Source: Bryobacterales bacterium KBS 96
GTDB taxonomy: Bacteria; Acidobacteriota; Terriglobia; Bryobacterales; Bryobacteraceae
DNA: 64,000 nt
Reading direction: 5' to 3'
NCBI GenBank assembly: GCA_000381625.1
Contig: KB906767.1
Coordinates: 6,120,462-6,184,461 of the forward strand
The notes beneath the pieces are model-generated. The model saw only the letters and a list, made by a program, of their open reading frames with translations. It made no database searches and was not told the DNA's origin. The first letter of the stretch is position 1; the number at the start of each line of letters is the position of its first letter. Made by a program: the position numbers and the translations under genes. This document shows, in pieces, positions 54,280 through 61,327 of the stretch.

Positions 54280-55629
54280 ATGAATTGCAGATGGATCGTT
54301 TCGGTGCCGGTGCTCGGCATGCTGTCAGCGGTGTTGACATTTCCTCAGTCAAACGCACTATCACGGAAGTATACGGTGTACGATCTTGGTCCGGCGGGCA
54401 ACCCGTTCAGCAGCGGCAGCTCCGTCAATAATCGCGGTGTGGTAGTCGGCTCCGATACCGTTTCGGATGGCGGCAGTCCCACGTCACACGCCGTCCTTTG
54501 GTACGGCGATTTATTTTTGGATTTGAAACAGATCGCAGACACGCGACAACCGGGACTGCTGGGACCGAACAGCGCGGCTGGGGTCGTCAATGACTCCGGT
54601 CTCGTCCTGCTAGGCGGCGAAACTCTACTCCAAGACCCTAATAATGAAAATTTCTGCGCGTACGGCACCGGCCTTCAGTGTGTCGCAATGCTTTGGAGTA
54701 AAGGCATCCTCAGTCCGCTCCCGAACCCCCTCGGAGGAACGAATAGTGGATGGGGTTGGATGAACAGCAGAGGTGAAGTAGTGGGATATGCGGAGAATAC
54801 AGTTCGGGATCCAGAGTGCCTTGCGGCAGCTCCTAATGGCACGGGGCCGCAAATTCTGGACTACGACGCCGTTATCTGGGGACCAGCGCCCGGCCAGTTC
54901 CGGCGATTACCGCCGCTACCTGGCGACTCTGTCGCGCTAGCGTTTGGTATCAACAACTCGAGTCAAGCGGTCGGCATTTCAGGTAGCTGCGGTAATACAG
55001 TGATTCCCCCGGGTACTGCCGGACCGCACGCCGTGCTTTGGGAACGCGACGGAACGGTTCACGATCTCGGTAGTTTTGGGGGAACATCTAATCCGGCAAT
55101 CCTGGGTGTCGGAAATGGAGCTCTTGCGATCAATGACGAAGGTGTGGTCGTTGGCACTTCGGCCCCTCCTAGCAACACGGTCAACCAACCTTTCCTGTGG
55201 ACCAAAAAGAAAGGGATGCAGCACCTTTCGCTTTTGCCGGGCGACGTTGTTGGGGCGGGCCTGGACATCAACAATCGGGGTGAGGTCGTTGGAGCATCCA
55301 TAAGTCCGGGAGGCCTGGCTTCTGGAACCCCGAGCGCCGTCGTGTGGCAGAACGGCACGGAAGGAGGGGTGACCGATCTGAACGTGTTCTTGTCGCCAAG
55401 TTCGTCCTTCGTCGCGTTGCTGACCGCTTTCGGAATCAACGAGAAAGGACAGATCGTAGGTTTTGGCATGACGAGTAGTGGCGACATTCACGCCTTTCTG
55501 GCCAATCCTTGTGAACACGAGGACGGCGACGAGAGCGCCGCAACTGGTACGCGAGCCGCGCCTGCTAATCTGGCGTTGTCCCAAAGCGTCCGGAGGATGA
55601 TTAGCGGACGGCTCGGCATTGCCAAGTGA
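54280..55629 (+). CDS. Exported HAF-repeat protein
   Basis: 449 aa with a signal peptide (ending near QSNA). Seven or so HAF-type repeats follow: SVNNRGVVVGSD, GVVNDSGLVLLG, WMNSRGEVVGYA, GINNSSQAVGIS, AINDEGVVVGTS, DINNRGEVVGAS and GINEKGQIVGFG, each next to an [AH]xLW strand. The repeat fold resembles a beta-propeller-like array in extracellular proteins. A good ribosome site, AAGGAG, precedes ATG 54280. It is divergent from the kinase/sigma operon, so control by that sigma is possible. Confidence 0.88.
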   Translation: MNCRWIVSVPVLGMLSAVLTFPQSNALSRKYTVYDLGPAGNPFSSGSSVNNRGVVVGSDTVSDGGSPTSHAVLWYGDLFLDLKQIADTRQPGLLGPNSAAGVVNDSGLVLLGGETLLQDPNNENFCAYGTGLQCVAMLWSKGILSPLPNPLGGTNSGWGWMNSRGEVVGYAENTVRDPECLAAAPNGTGPQILDYDAVIWGPAPGQFRRLPPLPGDSVALAFGINNSSQAVGISGSCGNTVIPPGTAGPHAVLWERDGTVHDLGSFGGTSNPAILGVGNGALAINDEGVVVGTSAPPSNTVNQPFLWTKKKGMQHLSLLPGDVVGAGLDINNRGEVVGASISPGGLASGTPSAVVWQNGTEGGVTDLNVFLSPSSSFVALLTAFGINEKGQIVGFGMTSSGDIHAFLANPCEHEDGDESAATGTRAAPANLALSQSVRRMISGRLGIAK

Positions 55630-56010
55630 GTCGATATCAATTCTGGCGCCGCGTGTGCACCTGACTCGTTCTCTGGTTCGCCCGCGGCTGGGTCGCTCGA
55701 TGGTTACATCCCGATCCGCCGCGGCGCGTTTGGGAGTTCGGGTTACGAGCGGACTGGCTTGCAGTTACGCGGCTCAGCGTCTGGATGACTTAGCTTTCGT
55801 CACCTAACCAAAGAAAAATGTGCCGTGAGCCAATCTGATCCCTCCCCCAACGTTCCGCACGCTGCTGTGTTAAATCGGCCAACTCCTGGATGGTCGGCAA
55901 ACAGGAAGTTGGGACGGATTACGACTCGATGTGATGGCTTGGACATGGTTAATTTCCGAGTCGTCGTCGTAAGACTTATCCGTTTCCCAATCGGTTACGA
56001 AAGCCGCCGG
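55630..56010. other. Intergenic region with left copy of an imperfect direct repeat
   Basis: 381 nt, no gene. 55877-55911 (ending CGGCAAACAGGAAGTTG) is the left copy of a repeat whose right copy is 57781-57815. Confidence 0.5.
55877..55911 (+). repeat. Imperfect direct repeat, left copy
   Basis: 35 nt, the last 17 (CGGCAAACAGGAAGTTG) identical to 57799-57815; about 28 of 35 positions match. TGTGTTA upstream of each copy suggests that the similarity extends some 10 nt further. Together the copies bracket the marR-cupin-cupin block. Confidence 0.6.
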
Positions 56011-56466
56011 CTAGCGGATCAGCGAGCTCTGCCAGACGCGGAATAGCAATTGTTTGAGCTGAGCGAAATGCTTGGACCCCAGCTCAGCGCTCCATTCGTG
56101 CTCGATGTCGCGAAGTATGTCGTGTATTTTTGCGTATGCGGCGCGCCCGCGTTTGGTAAAGCGGACGATTCGCATGCGGCCTTCGTCGGGCGCGTCGCAC
56201 CGGACGATATAACCGAGAGCTTCGAGGCTTCGGAGCAGCTGGTTCATGGCCTGTTTGCTCATCCCCGCGCGCTCCGCCAGAGCGCCTGGGCTAACCCCAT
56301 CCGGACCGGGAAACTGCAACACGGCGATATGTGGCAGGCGTAGCTCGTCAAAACCCGCCCTATTGAGCTCTCTAATGATATGGCGATGGATTGCTTGAGC
56401 GGGCACGCGCAGTAGAGCGCCGATGAGCATGTCCTCGGGTTTGATCTGTAAATTCTTTGGCGGCAA
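56011..56466 (-). CDS. MarR family transcriptional regulator
   Basis: 151 aa if started from TTG 56466, or about 139 aa from ATG 56430. The winged helix shows LRLPHIAVLQFPGPDGVSPGALAERAGMSKQAMNQLLRSLEALGYIVRCDAPDEGRMRIVRFTKRG. MarR dimers bind palindromes, and two identical ones lie just upstream. It is divergent from the cupin gene, so it should repress both. The inducer is unknown. Confidence 0.9.
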   Translation of the reverse strand: MPPKNLQIKPEDMLIGALLRVPAQAIHRHIIRELNRAGFDELRLPHIAVLQFPGPDGVSPGALAERAGMSKQAMNQLLRSLEALGYIVRCDAPDEGRMRIVRFTKRGRAAYAKIHDILRDIEHEWSAELGSKHFAQLKQLLFRVWQSSLIR

Positions 56467-56471
56467 GCGGA

Positions 56472-56525
56472 TTGACTTTGTCCGTAAACTGCGTTTACTA
56501 TCCTACAATGGTAAACGTAGTTTAC
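56472..56525 (+). promoter_or_regulatory. Cupin promoter with twin MarR-type operators
   Basis: GTAAAC-TGC-GTTTAC (56484-56498) and GTAAAC-GTA-GTTTAC (56511-56525) have identical 6-bp arms and 3-nt spacers, 27 nt apart. A promoter TTGACT (56472-56477), 18-nt spacer and TACTAT (56496-56501) runs rightward, with site 1 inside it and site 2 just past the start point. This should be MarR repression of both genes. Confidence 0.75.
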
Positions 56526-56541
56526 CGATGAGGGAACCCCC

Positions 56542-57009
56542 ATGACTCAACAAACCATCGACCTCCGTGTGAATCCTTCCGAGGAAAGCATCTGTGTAGG
56601 GCCGCTCACGATACGGTTCCTGCTCACCGGAGACAACTCGACCGGCAGCATCGCGGCCTTTGAAATGACTGTGCCTGGCGCGCAGCGCTTGCCGGCGCCA
56701 GCCCATAGCCACGACCATTACGAGGAGACGATCTACGGTATCAACGGCGCGTTGACCTGGACTGTCAACGGAATACAAGTCGACGTGGGGCCGGGCCAGG
56801 TGCTGTGCATTCCGCGAGGCGCGATCCACCGGTTCGAGAATAACGGAGCCCAGGACGTGAAGGCACTCTGCGTGATCACGCCAGCCGCCATAGGTCCACA
56901 GTATTTTCGGGAGGCTGCCGAGGTGATCTACGCGGCGGCCGGTGGCCCGCCGGACCGAGTCAAGATGGCCGAAATCATGCGCCGCCATGGCCTCACCCCG
57001 GCGCCGTAG
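56542..57009 (+). CDS. Cupin-domain protein
   Basis: 155 aa single cupin barrel. Metal ligands are likely His55, His57 or His59, Glu61/Glu62 (HSHDHYEE) and His96 (PRGAIHRF). The family includes small dioxygenases and isomerases; the reaction is undetermined. ATG 56542 has a weak upstream GAGGG. It is the first gene under the twin operators and is followed by a second, broken cupin gene. Confidence 0.88.
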   Translation: MTQQTIDLRVNPSEESICVGPLTIRFLLTGDNSTGSIAAFEMTVPGAQRLPAPAHSHDHYEETIYGINGALTWTVNGIQVDVGPGQVLCIPRGAIHRFENNGAQDVKALCVITPAAIGPQYFREAAEVIYAAAGGPPDRVKMAEIMRRHGLTPAP

Positions 57010-57060
57010 CAGCCACTGCGAGGCGGAGTAGCTCATTGGCCTGGATTAGGGATGAGGATG

Positions 57061-57528
57061 ATGATGATGAAACCTGTTGTGGTGGCTCCAGGTGAGGGAC
57101 GATTATTGCGGTCGGGTCCGCTGGCACGGGCGTGACGGTCAAGGCGTCGGGCGCAGAGACTGGCGAGCTGTTGCACCGTCTGGGAAGGACGAGTGCCACC
57201 AGGGACGGTGAGCGCGGGACCGCACTATCACCGCGGGCGCGACGAGTTCTTCTACGTTCTCGAAGGTGAGTTGGTGCTGCGCGTCGGCAACGAGAGACAC
57301 GCCGCTCGCGCCGGCGCCTTCGCCTTTATCCCGCGCGAAACGATCCACGGCTTTCACAACGCGAGCAGTGAGAGCGCGACCCTCTTAGTCATGCATCATC
57401 CCGCCGGTGTCGAGCGCTTTCTGGAAGAAATGCAGCAATTGGCGGCGCGGCACGGAGGTAGAGAGGAACGGGCTGCACTTGCTGCTCGCTTCGACATGAT
57501 CCCGGCGCCGGCGTCTACGGAGACCTAG
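57061..57528 (+). pseudogene. Second cupin gene, with two compensating frameshifts
   Basis: Reading starts at one of the ATGs at 57061-57067 (MKPVVVAPGEGRLLRSGP). Its frame is lost by one missing G near 57119 and restored by one extra base near 57172, so the middle should read AGTGVTVKASGAETGELFTVWEGR. Without both corrections a TGA at 57133-57135 closes it. The C-terminal part from GTG 57193 is intact (cupin with HYHRGRDEFFYVLEGE, metal site, and a helical tail). It may be translated alone, or the changes may be sequence errors. Confidence 0.7.
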
Positions 57529-57780
57529 CGTCAGTTAGCGAGGCCTGATTTGATGTGGGCGCGCAGCGTTCCTCGTGTCAGAGGCACGTGAAAGCAAAGA
57601 CGGCAAGTAGATTTCGAATGAAGGCGGCACGTACCCGATGTGTTCGCGCCCGAGGCTCAGAACCACGTTCTCTTCCTGCTGAATTTCTTGGACGCAGCGC
57701 AAGGTGCCAGTCGGGAAATAGCGCCACACGCCATCAATGGCGGAACTCCCGCGTAGTGATTCATTAGAAATGTGTTATTC

Positions 57781-57815
57781 GGCTAACGCCCGAATCGCCG
57801 GCAAACAGGAAGTTG
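57781..57815 (+). repeat. Imperfect direct repeat, right copy
   Basis: 35 nt matching 55877-55911 at about 28 positions, with the last 17 nt identical. Confidence 0.6.
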
Positions 57816-57884
57816 CGAAGACGGGGAATTCACACGCAGGCCGACGGCCGAAACGATGGTTACCCGTCACTCGTTCCCGTCCGA

Positions 57885-57899
57885 CACCTGCATCAGGTG
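57885..57899 (+). promoter_or_regulatory. Palindrome upstream of methyltransferase
   Basis: CACCTG-CAT-CAGGTG, perfect 6-bp arms with a 3-nt centre, about 20 nt before ATG 57920. A candidate operator; no regulator is linked to it. Confidence 0.45.
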
Positions 57900-57919
57900 A
57901 TAGCATTATCGCGGCACTA

Positions 57920-58987
57920 ATGACTTCAGATTTTGACGGAGTGAATCAACGCGTGCTTGATACGAATCCGCAGCTAGATCCCGGTCCCATTCTGCAGACG
58001 GCTTTCGCTTTCTGGTCCTCCAAGGTGCTCCTCACCGCAGTCGAACTCGGCGTATTCACCAAACTCGCCAATCGCCGCACCACCGGCACGGAACTAGGCG
58101 CCGAGCTTGGCCTGCACCCGCGCGCTGTCAGCGATTTCTTTGACGCACTGGTCGCAATGCGCTTCCTCGAACGCGAGGGCGACGGCCCGTCCGCGAAGTA
58201 CTTCAACACGCCCGCGAGCGCGCTTTACCTCGATAGCGGACAGCCCCGGTATGTGGGCGGCATTCTCGTCATGCTCAATGCGCGTCTTTTCAAGTTTTGG
58301 CACGACCTACCCGAGGCCTTGCGCACTGGAAAGCCACAGAATGAGGTCAAGCATGGCCAGAAGGGAATGTTTGAGGAGCTTTACGAAGAGTTGCCAAGAC
58401 TCGAACAATTCCTCGGGGCGATGACTGGTCTCTCGCGGATTAACTTCGAGGCCCTCGCCGCGAAGTACGATTTTTCAAAGTTCAAGACACTTTGCGATAT
58501 CGGCGGCGCGACTGGCCTGCTCTGCATAGAGGTCGCCAAGGCGCATCCGCATCTGCAATGCATCTCGTTCGATCTACCGCCGGTAGAACCGATCGCGCGA
58601 AAACACATCGCGGCCGCCGGGCTGAGCGATCGCGTTGGCACAGCCTCCGGCGATTTCTTTAAGATCCCATTGCCTAAAGCGGACATAATCACCATGGGGA
58701 TGATTCTCCACGACTGGAATTTGGAGAAGAAGATGCACCTCATCCGCGCGGCCTATGATGCCCTTCCAGCAGGCGGCGCGCTGGTCGCCATAGAAGCCCT
58801 GATTGACGACGCGCGCCGTGAAAACGTTTTCGGTTTGCTTATGTCCTTGAACATGCTCATCGAATTCGGCGACGCATTCGACTATTCCGGGGCGGATTTC
58901 CGCAAGTGGTGCGAGGAAGTTGGCTTCAAACGCTTCGACGTGATTCATCTTGCAGGAGCGTCCAGCGCCGCCATTGCGTACAAATAG
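57920..58987 (+). CDS. SAM-dependent O-methyltransferase, acetylserotonin-O-methyltransferase-like
   Basis: 355 aa from ATG 57920 (MTSDFDGVNQRVLDTNPQLD). The N-terminal ~110 residues form the dimerisation winged helix of plant-type and bacterial O-methyltransferases. The SAM site is DIGGATG (193-199) and the acidic loop FDLP (217-220). The catalytic base is His264 (ILHDWN). These enzymes methylate aromatic hydroxyls in secondary metabolites. The substrate cannot be predicted, and no biosynthetic cluster surrounds it. Confidence 0.9.
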   Translation: MTSDFDGVNQRVLDTNPQLDPGPILQTAFAFWSSKVLLTAVELGVFTKLANRRTTGTELGAELGLHPRAVSDFFDALVAMRFLEREGDGPSAKYFNTPASALYLDSGQPRYVGGILVMLNARLFKFWHDLPEALRTGKPQNEVKHGQKGMFEELYEELPRLEQFLGAMTGLSRINFEALAAKYDFSKFKTLCDIGGATGLLCIEVAKAHPHLQCISFDLPPVEPIARKHIAAAGLSDRVGTASGDFFKIPLPKADIITMGMILHDWNLEKKMHLIRAAYDALPAGGALVAIEALIDDARRENVFGLLMSLNMLIEFGDAFDYSGADFRKWCEEVGFKRFDVIHLAGASSAAIAYK

Positions 58988-59446
58988 TCATCCCTGGGGG
59001 AGCAACCCAATGTGCCTTGGTCAACGTAACGTCGCCGCGAACTTGCGGGGCGTCGGTGTCGTCGTGCTATGGAGACCGTTGCATGTTACTCCCAGTGGGT
59101 GAAAGGCGATCGCGTTGGGCATTATTCCTCCTTTGGTGTTACTTACGACTTCATGATCTTGAGGCGATAGCGACCGATAAACCGTAGTTGGATGTTCCGT
59201 ACAGTAGTGGTGCAAAACACCTCTCACAAGCTGGCATGTGGTTTGAGTGTGCGACCTGAAAGTGATGAATCATGCGGAATATGGCCAATAGACGGTGGGT
59301 CGCGGCTCGATATCGGTGTTGGCTCAACCACAGTTCGATGAGGCCCGAAGGGCTCTCATCGACCTTTTCTCTGATAAGCTAAAATCCACATATTTAGCGG
59401 TTGTGTTCTTTTGAGCGTTCGGAGTAAAAGGAAAGGATTACGAATA
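58988..59446. other. Long intergenic region, nothing recognised
   Basis: 459 nt. Only short unsupported frames occur here. Shine-Dalgarno GGAAAGGA (59430-59437) lies 9 nt before GTG 59447. Confidence 0.4.
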
Positions 59447-60196
59447 GTGTCATATCGAAAAGTTTCTAAAATCGCGATTGTAGTTATTGGCGGCTGCCTT
59501 TTCTCCGCCATGGCAAATGCCCAACAAGAGAATACACTTACTGAGCAGGAAAAGACCGGCGGCTGGCGGTTACTGTTCGACGGCAAGGATTTGAACGGCT
59601 GGCACTCCTATCTGCAACATAGCGCCGGTAAAGACTGGTCTGTTCAAGATGGCGCCATCATGTTGAAAAAGAATAACAGCGACCCTTCGAAGGACTACGC
59701 CGATCTGGTGACCGATCAACAGTTCGAAAATTTCGATCTCAAGCTGGAATGGAAGGCAAAGCCTTGTATCGATAGTGGCGTCATGTTTTACGTTCAAGAA
59801 TCGCCGAAATATAAACAAACCTATGACACGGGCCTTGAAATGCAAATCGCGGATTTGGCCTGCACCGTTCCGGATAGCCGGGAGATACTACGCCGCTCCG
59901 GCGATCTTTACGGTCTTATTTCCACGAGGGTCAACACGGTAAAGCCGGCGGGTGAATGGAATCAATTCGAGATCGTCGCAAACCGCGGGCATCTTCGGTT
60001 GATCCAGAACGGGCAGGAAATTTCTACCCAACTGTGGGACGACGCCTGGCGGGCGCTGGTGGCCCATAGTAAGTTCGCTAAGTGGCCGGATTTCGGAACT
60101 TTTCGCGATGGTCATATTTCCCTGCAGGGCACTGAAGATAAGGGCGAATCCCAAATTAAGCTCTATTTCCGTAATATCAAAATCAAAAAACTGTGA
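59447..60196 (+). CDS. Exported DUF1080 (3-keto-disaccharide hydrolase-like) protein
   Basis: 249 aa from GTG 59447, chosen for its ribosome site; a TTG at 59411 is the alternative. A signal peptide (SKIAIVVIGGCLFSAMANA) is followed by the DUF1080 fold: WRLLFDGKDLNGWHSYL, GWKSDL-like ENFDLKLEWKAK, SGVMFYV, GLEMQIAD and GEWNQFEIVANRGHLRLIQNGQE, ending in GHISLQG. The family is a concanavalin-like beta sandwich linked to sugar hydrolysis. Common in Acidobacteriota and Planctomycetota. Confidence 0.9.
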   Translation: MSYRKVSKIAIVVIGGCLFSAMANAQQENTLTEQEKTGGWRLLFDGKDLNGWHSYLQHSAGKDWSVQDGAIMLKKNNSDPSKDYADLVTDQQFENFDLKLEWKAKPCIDSGVMFYVQESPKYKQTYDTGLEMQIADLACTVPDSREILRRSGDLYGLISTRVNTVKPAGEWNQFEIVANRGHLRLIQNGQEISTQLWDDAWRALVAHSKFAKWPDFGTFRDGHISLQGTEDKGESQIKLYFRNIKIKKL

Positions 60197-60428
60197 ATTG
60201 ATTCTGCCTAATGCAGATTCATATCAGATCAATCTGGCAACTCGGGGAGAACTCATTTCACTTGTTATCCGCCGGCGACAATAGACAATTGAGCGAACCC
60301 GTTGCCGCACGTAACGACAGATTGGCAAAGAACTCCGTCCCCCGGTGTCCCAATGGCGAATCGAGTTGGGCAATCTATTGGACCGAAACCTCAGGAAATT
60401 CGCCAAATGAGTGCTCTATTCCACAATC
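60197..60428. other. Gap between convergent genes
   Basis: 232 nt between convergent genes. No gene and no clear terminator were found. Confidence 0.3.
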
Positions 60429-61088
60429 CTAGCGGCCGAGTGCCACAGTTACTTTCCTCGCAGTCTCTCGACGAGCCAGGCCAGAACGGATTAACTCTAT
60501 ATCGGAACGATCGAACGGAAGCGGTTTCCTCGCCATCCCCGCAATATCTCCAGTGGTCCAGTGAGCCTTCATGACGCCTTCTCGCGAATGCCGGTCGATG
60601 CCTTCCAGAATGTGCGTGATTTCGTGTACCAGCACATGCGCCAGAAGCATCGGTAAGCTGCTGCCTGCGCACGGCCCAACAAATTCGCTCGCGCTGCCGC
60701 ACGCCGCGTCCTTTACGCGGTCGTAGAACACCGTGATGTGAACTCCTTCAAACTCCTCTGCATATGCCAGCGCAGCCCGATGAAGGAATTTAGGACCGCC
60801 CGATGTGATGTCGACAACAATCTTCTGCCCGACGGCATCTAGCTTTGGCTTTCTGGTCTGCAACTTGAGGTTCACGCCGGCTTTTGCGAACATCTCGCGC
60901 GCAACGGCCTCGGCCAGGAACAGTGTCGGTATCGGCACTTCGGCGTTACGAAGGATGTGCACCGTGACGGATGATTTGCCGTCCTGCTGGTTCTTACCTG
61001 CGGCGCTCGCTCCTGCCAGAGCCGATCCCGAACCGGCTATCAGCGCGAGCGTGTTTGCTACGAGCGCGATCCGTAAAGAGCTGTTCAT
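60429..61088 (-). CDS. Exported protein with HExxH metal motif
   Basis: 219 aa from ATG 61088, with GGAGGA 7 nt upstream (the frame extends to 61142). A signal peptide (RIALVANTLALIAGSGSALA) precedes a domain with VHILRNAEVPIPTLFLAEAVAREMFAKAGV and AYAEEFEGVHITVFYDRV. HEITHILEGIDRHSREGVMKAHW holds the HEITH zinc motif with a possible third ligand downstream. Likely a metallopeptidase-type fold, but peptidase activity is not shown. Confidence 0.72.
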   Translation of the reverse strand: MNSSLRIALVANTLALIAGSGSALAGASAAGKNQQDGKSSVTVHILRNAEVPIPTLFLAEAVAREMFAKAGVNLKLQTRKPKLDAVGQKIVVDITSGGPKFLHRAALAYAEEFEGVHITVFYDRVKDAACGSASEFVGPCAGSSLPMLLAHVLVHEITHILEGIDRHSREGVMKAHWTTGDIAGMARKPLPFDRSDIELIRSGLARRETARKVTVALGR

Positions 61089-61142
61089 GCCATGTCCTCC
61101 TGTGGTTACGGACAGGCTCGATGAGGTCAGGCCCAATCTCAA

Positions 61143-61327
61143 GGGACTGAAGCTTGCTTGTCACTGCTTTGTGTCTGTCCGCCGAAGTCGTTGCAGGAAC
61201 GTGTGATTCCTCGAACTATGTCCCGGCTGGAGAGGCGTTCAGAACCCACGCTCGAACGGAAGACAGCAATCTGACTTGTCGGAAGGGCACGGAAGGATTA
61301 TGATTCCAGGGTTACTGGTCAGTTAGT
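61143..61327. other. Divergent intergenic region
   Basis: 185 nt between two divergent genes; promoters for both should lie here. No boxes were assigned. Confidence 0.3.

Larger units (their letters stand above)
57529..57919. other. Intergenic region upstream of methyltransferase gene
   Basis: 391 nt. It holds the right copy of the direct repeat (57781-57815) and the dyad CACCTG-CAT-CAGGTG (57885-57899), 20 nt before the methyltransferase ATG. A frame to 57737 that reads into that gene is not credible as coding. Confidence 0.45.

Noticed and set aside
57057-57072. GATGAGGATGATGATGATGA as a functional microsatellite
   Set aside because: A short run of ATG codons at a gene start; nothing points to phase variation.
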